Below are positions 1 to 7,700 of a DNA stretch of 64,000 bases, in pieces. Position 1 is the first letter of the stretch; each line of letters starts with the position of its first letter. A program made the position numbers and the translations under genes. The notes beneath the pieces are model-generated. The model was not told the DNA's origin. It saw nothing but the letters and a program-made list of their open reading frames with translations, and did no database searches. The stretch covers positions 1,364,001-1,428,000 of the forward strand of contig NZ_JABCSC020000001.1 of assembly GCF_012972705.2 (NCBI RefSeq), given 5' to 3'. The DNA comes from Uliginosibacterium aquaticum (GTDB lineage: Bacteria > Pseudomonadota > Gammaproteobacteria > Burkholderiales > Rhodocyclaceae).

Positions 1-72
1 CGCATGGCTCAGCGCGGCCATCAGCTCGGCCAGGGTCAGGGTGTCGGCGGAAAATCTTGCGAAGCGCTCCAT
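1..72 (-). CDS. Hypothetical protein, N-terminal fragment cut by the left edge
   Basis: Only the first 24 codons are present, starting at an ATG on the minus strand and running off the left edge. The peptide begins MERFARFSADTLTLAELMAA. Codons are strongly G/C-biased at third positions, like the neighbouring real genes, and there are no stops. A GGCAGGA purine-rich stretch lies directly before the ATG. It lies downstream of and on the same strand as the CDP-diglyceride synthetase-like gene, so it may be the last gene of that cluster. The family cannot be recognised from so few residues. Confidence 0.45.
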   Translation of the reverse strand, partial: MERFARFSADTLTLAELMAALSHA

Positions 73-93
73 TCCTGCCTTAACGGCAGGAAT
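71..93. other. Perfect hairpin over the start region of the left-edge gene
   Basis: ATTCCTGCC and GGCAGGAAT form a perfect 9-bp inverted repeat with a 5-base loop. It sits between the stop of the CDP-diglyceride synthetase-like gene and the ATG of the left-edge gene, and it includes that gene's GGCAGGA ribosome-binding stretch. There is no T-tract, so it is a poor intrinsic terminator. It may instead stabilise the upstream mRNA or mask the ribosome-binding site. Confidence 0.5.
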
Positions 94-114
94 GCCTTCA
101 GGCCTGAGGAGTGA

Positions 115-1095
115 CTATGTGAAAAAGTAGCGCACCAGATGGAAGAAGACCGGCGCGGAGAAGCACACAGAGTCCAGCCGGTCGAGCATCCCGCCGTGGC
201 CTTCGATCATGTGCCCCCAGTCTTTCACGCCGCGGTCGCGCTTGATGGCGCTCATCACCAGCCCGCCGAAGAAGCCCATCAGCGTGATCGCCAGCGCCAT
301 GCCGGCAGCCTGCCAGGGCGTGAAGGGGGTGATCCAGAACAGCGCGGCGCCCAGTGCCGTGGCGCTGCCCAGCCCGCCGAGGAAGCCGGCGATGGTCTTG
401 GAGGGCGAGAGGTTCGGCGCGATCTTGCGCCGGCCGAAGAGCTTGCCCCACACGTACTGCAGCACGTCGGAGGACTGCACGACGATGATCAGGAACACCA
501 CCAGCAACAGGTTGCGTTCCTCGTAACCGGCGATGTTCAGCGCGAGCAGGGCCGGCACATGCGAGATCGCATACACGCAGATCATCAGTCCCCATTGGGT
601 CTGGGTCGCACGCGCGAGGAAGTTCGTGGTGTCCTGCCCGAGGCAGGCCAGGCAAGGCATCAGCAGGAAGGCATAAACCGGGATCAGGATCGAGAACATG
701 CCGTACCAGTTCTGCCACACAAACACATACTGCAGCGGCAGGAACACGAAGAAGCAGGCCAGCAGCGCGTAGTGGTCGCCGCGCCGGGTGTTCGTGAGGG
801 TGATGAACTCGCGTAGGGCGAAGAAGGAAATCAGCCCGAAGAGCACGACCACCCCGGTCTGCCCGCCGAGCAGCGCGATGCCGATCACGGCCACCATCAC
901 CCACCAGGCATTGGTGCGTGCCACCAAATTGGCAACCACGCCGTTGTCGCGACCCAGCTTCCAGCGCAGTAGCCAGCCGATGAGGCTGGCGAGGAGCAGC
1001 ACCGCACCGATGCCCATGAACAGATGCAGGGTGGCTTCGCGCGCGGCTTCGGGAACCTGGTTAGGTATGCTTTGCAGGGAAGTGGTCAGGCTCAT
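115..1095 (-). CDS. Phosphatidate cytidylyltransferase (CDP-diglyceride synthetase), YnbB-like
   Basis: Predicted integral membrane enzyme of about 326 residues that makes CDP-diacylglycerol from phosphatidic acid and CTP. The C-terminal part carries the complete CDS family signature, visible as SAIKRDRGVKDW followed by HGGMLDRLDS. The rest is a chain of about eight hydrophobic helices. I start at the ATG giving MSLTTSLQ. A longer frame begins at 1137 but its extra 14 codons lie in repeat-like intergenic DNA, and neither start has a good Shine-Dalgarno. It is the last complete gene of a minus-strand lipid cluster with a PlsC-like acyltransferase, a PAP2/phosphatase, a hydrolase-methyltransferase and a CDP-alcohol phosphatidyltransferase, the same set as E. 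coli ynbABCD. The genome very likely has a separate housekeeping cdsA, so I read this as the YnbB-type paralogue (inference). Confidence 0.85.
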   Translation of the reverse strand: MSLTTSLQSIPNQVPEAAREATLHLFMGIGAVLLLASLIGWLLRWKLGRDNGVVANLVARTNAWWVMVAVIGIALLGGQTGVVVLFGLISFFALREFITLTNTRRGDHYALLACFFVFLPLQYVFVWQNWYGMFSILIPVYAFLLMPCLACLGQDTTNFLARATQTQWGLMICVYAISHVPALLALNIAGYEERNLLLVVFLIIVVQSSDVLQYVWGKLFGRRKIAPNLSPSKTIAGFLGGLGSATALGAALFWITPFTPWQAAGMALAITLMGFFGGLVMSAIKRDRGVKDWGHMIEGHGGMLDRLDSVCFSAPVFFHLVRYFFT

Positions 1096-1138
1096 GATTG
1101 GTTTTGGTGAGAGCGGCCATCGGCCGTGAAGGTTCATG

Positions 1139-1163
1139 CAGGAGCGGCCTCTGGCCGCTCCTG
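1139..1163. repeat. REP-like intergenic hairpin
   Basis: CAGGAGCGGCC and GGCCGCTCCTG form a perfect 11-bp stem with a TCT loop. A smaller hairpin of the same flavour (CGGCC-ATC-GGCCG) lies just to its left at about 1107-1119. They sit in the 76-base gap between the acyltransferase and cytidylyltransferase genes. The form resembles repetitive extragenic palindromes, but copy number in the genome cannot be seen here. Confidence 0.5.
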
Positions 1164-1171
1164 CCCCCGGA

Positions 1172-1789
1172 TCAATGTTGCGGCATCATCGCCAGCACGG
1201 CTTCGCGCGCCCGCAAGAGAAAATCCGCCTTGGCCTCTTCCGCACCTAGTGCCAGCGGCGTACCGAAACTCAGCACGCACACCAGCGGCACTGGCAGCAG
1301 ATTGCCCTTGGGCATTACGCGATTCAGATTCTCCATGCGCACCGGCACCAGCTCGACCTGTGGATTGTCACGCGCCAGGTGATACAGGCCGCCCTTGAAG
1401 GCCTGCATCTCGCCATCGAGCGAGCGGGTGCCCTCGGGGAAAAAGATCAGTGAGTCGCCTGCATCCAGCGCTGCCTGCAGCGGCGCCAGCGGGCTCACGC
1501 CGGGCTTGGGTTTGCGTTCCACCAGCACGCCGCGGAATACGCGATGGATCAGGTAGCGCCGCAGTGCGGAGGCGCCCCAGTAGTCGGCGCCGGCCACCGG
1601 CCTCGTGCGGTAGCGGATGGCCGGTGGCAGCATCGCCCACAGCAGCAGGAAATCAAGATGGCTGGAATGATTGGCGAAGTACAGGCGCTGTTGCGCTTCG
1701 GGTCTACAGCCCAGCCAATTGGCATAGGCGCCGGTAAGCAGGCGGGCCAGCGCGATCAGGAAAAGTCCGGCGAAACGATCAAGCCACAT
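1172..1789 (-). CDS. PlsC-like 1-acyl-glycerol-3-phosphate acyltransferase
   Basis: A 205-residue acyltransferase of the PlsC/LPLAT family, predicted to transfer an acyl chain onto a lysophospholipid or related acceptor at the inner membrane. Visible motifs are the catalytic NHSSHLD block (His41, Asp46) and the substrate-binding FFPEGTRS block (Glu119). A hydrophobic N-terminal helix (about residues 7-20) would anchor it. The start overlaps the end of the upstream 144-residue membrane protein gene by 11 bases, indicating translational coupling. Its place between the phosphatase-like and cytidylyltransferase genes suggests it supplies acylated precursor to the cluster's product. E. coli ynbABCD, as I know it, has no such member. 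The acceptor and acyl-donor type are not deducible. Confidence 0.85.
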   Translation of the reverse strand: MWLDRFAGLFLIALARLLTGAYANWLGCRPEAQQRLYFANHSSHLDFLLLWAMLPPAIRYRTRPVAGADYWGASALRRYLIHRVFRGVLVERKPKPGVSPLAPLQAALDAGDSLIFFPEGTRSLDGEMQAFKGGLYHLARDNPQVELVPVRMENLNRVMPKGNLLPVPLVCVLSFGTPLALGAEEAKADFLLRAREAVLAMMPQH

Positions 1790-2213
1790 ACAGGAAGCCG
1801 CTGGCGGCCAGCACGAGAATGAGTTGTGCGCATACTACCGCAGCCAGTCGTACGACCAGTTTCCGCGTGGCCGCTGCGCGCTGGGCCAGATCGCGGACAT
1901 CCGTGCCCTGGCGCAAGCCCAGCTGGCTCAGCGCGGCGTCGAAATCCGGCAGGGCCCTGGCCTCCTGCTCATGCGTGGCGATCAGCTCGAAGGCGGCTGC
2001 GTCGAAACGGATGCGCAAGGCGTACCAGGCCAGTGCCAGACCCAGCAACAGGGTCGCGCCGAACAGCCACAGTGCAGGTGCTGCAGCCTGCCGTGTTGCG
2101 AGCAGCAGGCCGCCAGCCGCGACTGCACACAGGATGCCGCCGAAGACTTGCAGCGGCTGGGTGCTGCGCAGAAAGGCGGCGCTGAGGGTGGCGAGAGTGC
2201 GGTCCGGAGTCAT
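1779..2213 (-). CDS. Small membrane protein of unknown function
   Basis: A 144-residue protein I do not recognise. It has two hydrophobic helices near the N terminus (about residues 22-39 and 46-65), a soluble acidic/basic middle containing FDAALSQLGLRQGTDV, and a third hydrophobic helix at the C terminus (about 122-142). The start is an ATG 21 bases after the stop of the PAP2/phosphatase gene, and its end overlaps the acyltransferase start by 11 bases, so it belongs to the same transcript. A role as accessory membrane subunit of the lipid pathway is inferred from context only. Confidence 0.75.
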   Translation of the reverse strand: MTPDRTLATLSAAFLRSTQPLQVFGGILCAVAAGGLLLATRQAAAPALWLFGATLLLGLALAWYALRIRFDAAAFELIATHEQEARALPDFDAALSQLGLRQGTDVRDLAQRAAATRKLVVRLAAVVCAQLILVLAASGFLYVA

Positions 2214-2234
2214 GCGTGTCGGGCTGTTATGTGA

Positions 2235-3554
2235 TCAAGGACGCGTTGCAGACGAGAGGCCTGCCGCAATGCTCTGCGCCTGCAGGCGCACATGGGGTCG
2301 TGCATGCCGGATTGCCATCACTGCCTCTTCCGGCGTGTGCGCGCGATGGCGCACCAGCCAGGCCGCCACGCTGGCGGCACTGCGCGAGAAACCCAGCGCA
2401 CAGCAGACCCACACGCGCTGCCGCTGCTGGCGAGCATGTTCAATGGCGTCGGCTGCCGAGGTCAGCTGCGTGCCGCTGGGCGGCAGGAGGTCAAGCAGCG
2501 GGAGGCTGTGTGCAGCCGATCCTGGTGCGGGCAGTGGCAGCTCGGCGGCGAGGTCGATGATCTGATCGATGCCGTAGCGGGTGAGTGTGGCGGCGTCCGG
2601 CTGGCGGCCGAGGAAGACGCCATCGACGACTTCAGCTCCGGCCGGCAGTTTGCGTGTCCATAGCCATACATTGAGTCGCGCGCCCAGCAGGTAAGGGGCG
2701 AAGAACATCCAGCTGCGCCAGGGCATGCGCGTGCCCTGCTTGCCGAAGTGAGCGCCTTCGCCAAACAGATAGATCGCAGCGACACCGGCAAGGGCCGCAG
2801 CCGTCCAGTAGAGCAGCCAGGCGAGGGCGGCGGGGAAGAGCAGGGCGCCCAGGCCGGCGGCTGTCAGCGCACCGGCCCCGTAGTACAGCGCAAGGCGTGA
2901 GCGCTTTGCTTCCAGCCCGCGCCAACGCCATGGTGCGTCGCTGTCCGGCACCAGCAGCAGGCACAGCGCACCGGCCCAGAACCCGGTCAGTACATCAATG
3001 AAATGGTGCTGCCAGGTGGTGAGAACCGACACGCCAATCAGTGCGAACCAGAAGTGGAGCAGCCAGCGGATCGGGCGATGTCCTGAGAGGTCGGCATAGA
3101 AGCGCCACAGCACGACGAGCAGGCAGATATGCAGTGAAGGCGCCTGGTTGTAGGGCAGGTCGAAGCCGGTGAGTGCATCGAACATTACACCGGCCCAACC
3201 ATGGGTTTCAGGGCGGCTGAACGAGAAATGCAGCGGCCATAGCAGGAAGCCGGTAATGCAGAGGACTTGCGCAGCCAGCAGGCGTTTGGCCAGACGAAAA
3301 AGTTCGTCGCGGCTGCGTGCGGCAAACAACGCAATGCCGTACAGAAAATCGATGCTCCAGTAGGGCAGGATGGTCCAGGCAATGAAGGGGATGTGGTGCT
3401 CCCAGCCGAAGACGTAGAGACCTACGTCGCTGCGCTGGGCGGTGAAGTGATTGGCTGCGCTGTAGCTGCCAAAGAACAGCACGCCGAGAAAGACACCCCA
3501 GGCAAGGGCCTGAGGCCAGGGGCGTCTGGGTTTTATGACGAGGTTTTCAGACAT
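2235..3554 (-). CDS. PAP2-like / dual-specificity phosphatase fusion, YnbD-like
   Basis: A 439-residue two-part protein. The N-terminal half is a multi-helix membrane domain of the PAP2 (lipid phosphate phosphatase) type, with PSLH (His142) and the later W-Q-H-H-F-I-D block (residues 181-187), matching the histidines that hold and attack phosphate. The C-terminal part is soluble and has a cysteine phosphatase loop, CALGFSR (Cys385 to Arg391), of the CX5R type found in dual-specificity/tyrosine phosphatases. This architecture and length match E. coli YnbD (about 430 residues). It likely dephosphorylates a lipid or phospho-head-group intermediate made by the neighbouring enzymes. It is followed after 21 bases by the small membrane protein and preceded by an 87-base gap with a strong hairpin. 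Confidence 0.8.
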   Translation of the reverse strand: MSENLVIKPRRPWPQALAWGVFLGVLFFGSYSAANHFTAQRSDVGLYVFGWEHHIPFIAWTILPYWSIDFLYGIALFAARSRDELFRLAKRLLAAQVLCITGFLLWPLHFSFSRPETHGWAGVMFDALTGFDLPYNQAPSLHICLLVVLWRFYADLSGHRPIRWLLHFWFALIGVSVLTTWQHHFIDVLTGFWAGALCLLLVPDSDAPWRWRGLEAKRSRLALYYGAGALTAAGLGALLFPAALAWLLYWTAAALAGVAAIYLFGEGAHFGKQGTRMPWRSWMFFAPYLLGARLNVWLWTRKLPAGAEVVDGVFLGRQPDAATLTRYGIDQIIDLAAELPLPAPGSAAHSLPLLDLLPPSGTQLTSAADAIEHARQQRQRVWVCCALGFSRSAASVAAWLVRHRAHTPEEAVMAIRHARPHVRLQAQSIAAGLSSATRP

Positions 3555-3584
3555 TTTGAGTCTTGCGCAGGGGGCTTAGGGATG

Positions 3585-3619
3585 AACCGCAAGGCCGACT
3601 TCTGTCGGCCCTGCGGGTT
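3585..3619. repeat. Long imperfect hairpin between the YnbC-like and YnbD-like genes
   Basis: AACCGCA-A-GGCCGAC pairs with GTCGGCC-C-TGCGGGTT around a TTCT loop, a stem of about 15 bp with small mismatches. A second small hairpin (GGCTGAAGCC) follows at about 3628. No T-tract is present on either strand. It resembles a REP-type element or an mRNA-stabilising structure inside the operon. Confidence 0.5.
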
Positions 3620-3641
3620 GGGTGTGCGGCTGAAGCCGAAC

Positions 3642-5396
3642 CTAGGCCAGATTGCGCCGCGCAATCGACACCGTGAAGATCCCCCACTCATCGGCCAGCG
3701 TGTGCAGCTTGGTGAAGCCGGCGGCCTCTACAAGCTGATCCATCTCGGCCTGTACGCGGCGGCGCATCACCCAGGGCTTACCATCGCGATGGCTGGACAG
3801 CACGCGGGCAATGAACTCCAGCTGCGGGTGCCAGGGCTGGCCGGTGTAGATCAGGTAGCCACCGGGCTCTACGGCATCCGCCATACCGGCAAGTGATTCG
3901 CGCAGCAGTGCGTTGTCCGGGAAGAGTTCGTAGAGGCCCGAGACCACGCCGATCGTGGGGCGGGGCGATACGGCGGCGAGCGAAGCGCGGTTGAAGGCAT
4001 CGCCCTGCACGAAGCGGGCAATGGCCTGCAAGCCCTTCTCGACGATGAGCTTGTTGCCCTTCTCGACGTTCAACTCGGAAAAGTCGCGCAGCAGGATGCC
4101 ATCCGGCTTCTGGGTCAGCTTTTCGATGCCTTCGAGGATGTAGCGTCCGTGGCCGGCGGCGATGTCCAGCACCTGTACCGGGCGGCCTTCTGCGCGCAGC
4201 TTCGAGATGGCTAGCTGTAGCAGTTGCTCGACGTGCAGTTTGCGCTGGCGGATGCCGCGCCAGCCGATTGCGTCCAGATAGTTGCGGTCGATCAGGCGCC
4301 CAACCAGGCCCTGGCCGCGTGCTTCATTGCGATAAACGTAGTCCAGCGTGCTGCCCGAATCGAAGCCGGTGGCAAAGCCCAGGCGCACGCCGGAGGAGAG
4401 GCGGCCGATGCTGCTCATCGACAGGCGCGAGAGCGCAAAGGCCCAGCGCTTCGGACTCAGCAGGGGCAGTGGCCGCGCGAGTTGGGTGTATTCGTCAAAG
4501 CTGTAGCCGCGCTGGTGGGCATCGAGCAGTTGCGGCTTGAGTGCTTCGGCCTCGAAGCGCTCAAGCAGGAAGCTGCGTAGCTTGGCGATGGCTAGGTGGC
4601 GATCCACTTCGCCGAGCGTGTCGTGATAGAAGCCCTCAAGGACGTGTTTCTCTTTCACTGGGCTGCCCAGGCGTTCGAAGAATTCGTGCTGGGGGGCGTG
4701 ATGAACCACCCAGTCTGCGCCGGAGATCAGTAGCTGAGTCGGCACCTGGATCGCGCCGGCATCCTGCACGACGCGCTCGGCCGCTTCGTAGAGCGCGAGC
4801 AGGATGTTGACCGAAATCGGCCGGGTGATCAGCGGGTCGGAGTTGAAGGAGCTGATGCGCGCCGGATCGTGCGTCAGGTAATGTGCCTTGACATAGGAAT
4901 TGACGTAGAAGTTGCCGAACAGCTTGTGCATCAGCGCGAGGCCGGCGCGCGCGAAGGGGACATAGAGCTTGACCTTGAATGCCGGTGAGGCGAGCGACAT
5001 GCAGCGGATCTGCGGCGCGTGATCATGCACCCAGGCGCTGACCGTGACGGCGCCCACACTCTGCGCAATGACGCCGACATCTGATAGCGGCAGGCCGTGC
5101 TGTGCCGCGGCAAAGCGCACGAACTCATCCACATCACGAACCGAACGGCCGAAGCTCGGCGAGAAGCCGCGCGGGCCTGCGTTGCGGCCATGGCCACGGG
5201 CATCCCAGGCATAGAAGGCAAAGTCCGGCAGCTGCAGTTCATCCACGACATGGGCCATGCGGCCCGAATGCTCATGCCCGCGGTGGAACAGCACGATCAC
5301 GCCACGTGGTGTGGCGCTCTGTGCGGGCCAGTGACGATAAAAGAGCGAGGATCCGTCGCTGGTGGTGAAGCTGCTTTCAATGACCTGACGACTCAT
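3642..5396 (-). CDS. Alpha/beta hydrolase - SAM methyltransferase fusion, YnbC-like
   Basis: A 584-residue bifunctional protein. Residues about 1-285 form a serine hydrolase of the monoacylglycerol-lipase/Hydrolase_4 type: an oxyanion region at LFHRGHEHSGRM, nucleophile elbow AQSVGA (Ser113), and candidate acid and base at Asp228 (ISGADW) and His258 (GFYHD). Residues about 385-584 form a class I methyltransferase with the SAM-binding motif VLDIAAGHGR (about 409-418). E. coli YnbC has the same order and nearly the same length (585 residues). A plausible job is hydrolysing and methylating a lipid or its head group, but no substrate is established. The gene starts the left arm of the minus-strand cluster, with 233 bases of non-coding DNA separating it from the divergent outer-membrane protein gene. 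Confidence 0.82.
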   Translation of the reverse strand: MSRQVIESSFTTSDGSSLFYRHWPAQSATPRGVIVLFHRGHEHSGRMAHVVDELQLPDFAFYAWDARGHGRNAGPRGFSPSFGRSVRDVDEFVRFAAAQHGLPLSDVGVIAQSVGAVTVSAWVHDHAPQIRCMSLASPAFKVKLYVPFARAGLALMHKLFGNFYVNSYVKAHYLTHDPARISSFNSDPLITRPISVNILLALYEAAERVVQDAGAIQVPTQLLISGADWVVHHAPQHEFFERLGSPVKEKHVLEGFYHDTLGEVDRHLAIAKLRSFLLERFEAEALKPQLLDAHQRGYSFDEYTQLARPLPLLSPKRWAFALSRLSMSSIGRLSSGVRLGFATGFDSGSTLDYVYRNEARGQGLVGRLIDRNYLDAIGWRGIRQRKLHVEQLLQLAISKLRAEGRPVQVLDIAAGHGRYILEGIEKLTQKPDGILLRDFSELNVEKGNKLIVEKGLQAIARFVQGDAFNRASLAAVSPRPTIGVVSGLYELFPDNALLRESLAGMADAVEPGGYLIYTGQPWHPQLEFIARVLSSHRDGKPWVMRRRVQAEMDQLVEAAGFTKLHTLADEWGIFTVSIARRNLA

Positions 5397-5481
5397 GTGT
5401 GCTCCGTAGGGAGTGAGAAAACCTGATAGGGCTGAGAGTCATTCTATGCGGAATAAATTTCTAGTGGTTTTCCGCAATACC

Positions 5482-5497
5482 CACTCGTCCTGAGTGG
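5482..5497. other. Small hairpin in the divergent intergenic region
   Basis: CCACTC and GAGTGG flank a short loop at roughly these positions, inside the 233-base gap between the divergently transcribed YnbC-like and outer-membrane protein genes. The gap should hold both promoters, but I see no consensus -35/-10 pair that I would defend. The hairpin could be an operator or a leader structure. Confidence 0.25.
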
Positions 5498-5629
5498 ATT
5501 TTCTGTCTCACCATTTTCTCGTCGGTACAGGGGCGTAATCCAGGGGCTTGCGTGCCCGCAATGCCGGCTTGCGCAGCGCTGGAGCTCGCCCGATGATCGA
5601 ACTGGTTTTCTCGTGAAAAGGATGACGAC

Positions 5630-6466
5630 ATGTGTACATCGGCCTTGCGGCGTCTGACAGCTGTTTCAGTTCTTTGTCTTGCCGGCGGCATGAGTGGTGC
5701 AGCCCAGGCAGAGGAGTGGCAGTATGCCGTGCAGCCTTACCTGTGGCTGCCGACCATCAACAGCACGTTCCGCTTCTCGCCGCCGGCAGGTGGCGGTGCA
5801 CCGGAGAGTGAGGTCGGCCCGAACGACTGGCTCAGCAATCTGCAGATGCTGGTGATGCTCAATGGCGAGGCCCGCAAGGGTGACTGGTCCATCATTTCCG
5901 ATGTGGTCTATCTGAGTTTTGCCGGCGAGAAGAGCCAGGTGAAGAGCATCGACTTCAATGCCGACGGCGCCCGCAACCGCTATTCGAGCAGCCTGGATGC
6001 CGGCAGCAATACGACATTCAAGGGGCTCGAATGGACACTGGCCGGCAGCAAGGTTGTGGCGCGCAACAGGGCCGATACTTTCGAAGTGCTGGGTGGTGTG
6101 CGCTACTTTGGCCTCAAGGCAACGGCAGACTGGGCGCTGAATGCTTCGGTCAGCGGCCCAGCAGGCACGACCAGTTTCCCGGCCAATGGCAGCATTTCCG
6201 AGCGTGTCGATCTGTGGAATGCCATTTTCGGCGTGCGCGGCGATGTCCAACTCGGCGCAAGCAACTGGCATGTGCCTTATTACCTGGATTTCGGCGTGGG
6301 GCCGGATGCGCAATCCTGGCAGGCCATGTTGGGGCTGGGCTACCGCTTCAAGTGGGGCAGCGCCAACTTTGCCTATCGTCACATCGCCTACGATCAGCCA
6401 TCCGACAAGCTGGTGCAGAACCTGAGCTTCAGCGGCCCGGCTTTCGGCGCAAGCTTCAAATTCTGA
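5630..6466 (+). CDS. Predicted outer-membrane beta-barrel protein
   Basis: A 278-residue exported protein. A signal peptide covers about residues 1-27 and ends in the Ala-X-Ala type site AAQA. The mature part is rich in alternating aromatic/hydrophobic strands (for example VQPYLWLPTINSTFRF) and the chain ends in phenylalanine (FGASFKF), the usual C-terminal signal for Bam-dependent insertion. Start supported by AAAAGGA eight bases upstream. It is transcribed opposite to the flanking lipid-cluster genes and ends in a terminator shared with the convergent CDP-alcohol phosphatidyltransferase gene. Function unknown; being embedded in a ynb-like cluster hints at a link with envelope lipid metabolism (inference). 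Confidence 0.8.
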   Translation: MCTSALRRLTAVSVLCLAGGMSGAAQAEEWQYAVQPYLWLPTINSTFRFSPPAGGGAPESEVGPNDWLSNLQMLVMLNGEARKGDWSIISDVVYLSFAGEKSQVKSIDFNADGARNRYSSSLDAGSNTTFKGLEWTLAGSKVVARNRADTFEVLGGVRYFGLKATADWALNASVSGPAGTTSFPANGSISERVDLWNAIFGVRGDVQLGASNWHVPYYLDFGVGPDAQSWQAMLGLGYRFKWGSANFAYRHIAYDQPSDKLVQNLSFSGPAFGASFKF

Positions 6467-6485
6467 GCCAGCAGGTTTGAATCTG

Positions 6486-6512
6486 ACGGCCCGACAGTGT
6501 CGGGCCGTTTTT
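6486..6512. terminator. Bidirectional intrinsic terminator
   Basis: ACGGCCCGAC and GTCGGGCCGT form a GC-rich stem followed by TTTTT on the plus strand. It lies between the plus-strand outer-membrane protein gene and the minus-strand phosphatidyltransferase gene, whose stop codon region it touches. Confidence 0.85.
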
Positions 6513-7117
6513 CATTCTGCGCTGGCTTCAGCCAGCCCCCTGCGCACGCGCTGTACGATGGTCAGCGCGCACAGCAGGCTCATGACTGGGAAGACCAGCG
6601 CCTGCCAGCCCTGCACCGGCAACCCTAGCCAGACGGCCAGTGCCAGCGCGCCGATCACGAAGGCCCGGTCGCTCTTGCCAAAGGGGCCGTCATAGCGGCG
6701 TGAGGCGCCCACCATGAGGCCGATCACTCCACTCATCTCGACCACGATCGAGAGCGCGATGAATACGCCTACCCACAGCGCCGGGAAATGCAGCAGGGCG
6801 GCGAAGGGCAGGTAGAGGCAGGCGTCCGAGATCACGTCGGTGAGCTCGTTGAGATAGGCGCCGAGTTTCGACTTTTGGCCGAACTCGCGCGCCAGCATGC
6901 CATCGATGGCATTAAAAGCCATGCGCAGGAACATCCACAGCGGGATCAGGCCGAACAGCGTCGGGCGCGGGTCGATGAACAACCACAGGCCCAGCGCCAC
7001 TGAGATCACGCAGGCGGCCAGCGTGACCTGATTGGCCGTGACGCCGGCATTGAAGAGGGCGCGGGTGAGCGGGCGCAGCAGGTTCTGGAACTTCGGCTTG
7101 AGGGCGTAGATGCTCAT
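6512..7117 (-). CDS. CDP-alcohol phosphatidyltransferase, YnbA-like
   Basis: A 201-residue membrane protein, the same length as E. coli YnbA. The CDP-alcohol phosphatidyltransferase motif is visible as D72-G-M-L-A-R77, then G86, N90, D94 and D98, matching the DG..AR........G...D...D signature except for Asn in place of the first late Asp. Several hydrophobic helices follow. The family swaps CMP of a CDP-activated lipid for an alcohol, producing a phospholipid. The acceptor alcohol here is unknown. It reads in the same direction as the ynbC-, ynbD- and ynbB-like genes, but the outer-membrane gene lies between, so it probably has its own promoter. Convergent with that gene and sharing its terminator. 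Confidence 0.85.
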   Translation of the reverse strand: MSIYALKPKFQNLLRPLTRALFNAGVTANQVTLAACVISVALGLWLFIDPRPTLFGLIPLWMFLRMAFNAIDGMLAREFGQKSKLGAYLNELTDVISDACLYLPFAALLHFPALWVGVFIALSIVVEMSGVIGLMVGASRRYDGPFGKSDRAFVIGALALAVWLGLPVQGWQALVFPVMSLLCALTIVQRVRRGLAEASAE

Positions 7118-7154
7118 CGGGAGTTAGGTTTCAGGGTGAGGATGAAAGTCTGGA

Positions 7155-7625
7155 TCACAACGGCTTTCCGAGGAAATGCGAGCGTATTGCATAACCCAGT
7201 TCTTCGTACAGCGCGATCGCCCGCTCATTGAAGGCCCATGCGTGCAGGCGCATATCGATGGCGCCATGCTTTGCTGCCCATTCTTCCGCGCGTGCCATCA
7301 GTGCGCGGCCAACCCCCTTGCCACGATGTTCACTGGCTACGCTGACCGAGCCGATGCGTCCGTAGCACATGGGCTGCATGAGTGAGCCGGACTCCTGGAA
7401 CAGGCTGACGGAGACAAAGCCGATGACCTGGTCATCGCGCTCTGCGACGAATGTCTCGGCCTCCGGCGCGCCGATCCCCTTTGCCCAGAAGGCTTGGTCG
7501 CGCGCTGCTTCGCCTGCGGGGGCAAAGATCTGTGGCCAGACGCGGTGGTGGATCTCGTTGACCTCGTTGCCCAGTGCGCAAATGGAAGGAATGTCTGCAA
7601 TGGATGCCTGGCGGTAGCTGATCAT
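7155..7625 (-). CDS. GNAT family N-acetyltransferase
   Basis: A 156-residue single-domain acetyltransferase. The acetyl-CoA pyrophosphate-binding motif A is clear (SVASEHRGKGVGRALMARA), followed by the typical helix and the late ALYEELGY strand-helix element. I start at the ATG of MISYRQAS; a GTG one codon earlier is equally open. It lies 37 bases upstream of the phosphatidyltransferase gene on the same strand and could share its transcript. Substrate (small molecule, antibiotic or protein N terminus) cannot be deduced. Confidence 0.85.
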   Translation of the reverse strand: MISYRQASIADIPSICALGNEVNEIHHRVWPQIFAPAGEAARDQAFWAKGIGAPEAETFVAERDDQVIGFVSVSLFQESGSLMQPMCYGRIGSVSVASEHRGKGVGRALMARAEEWAAKHGAIDMRLHAWAFNERAIALYEELGYAIRSHFLGKPL

Positions 7626-7700
7626 CACGCTTCAGAGAGACTGCTTAAGTGAATGGCAACTACTTTATCGTCATAACGCGGCCTGCGAACAGATCGAGGG

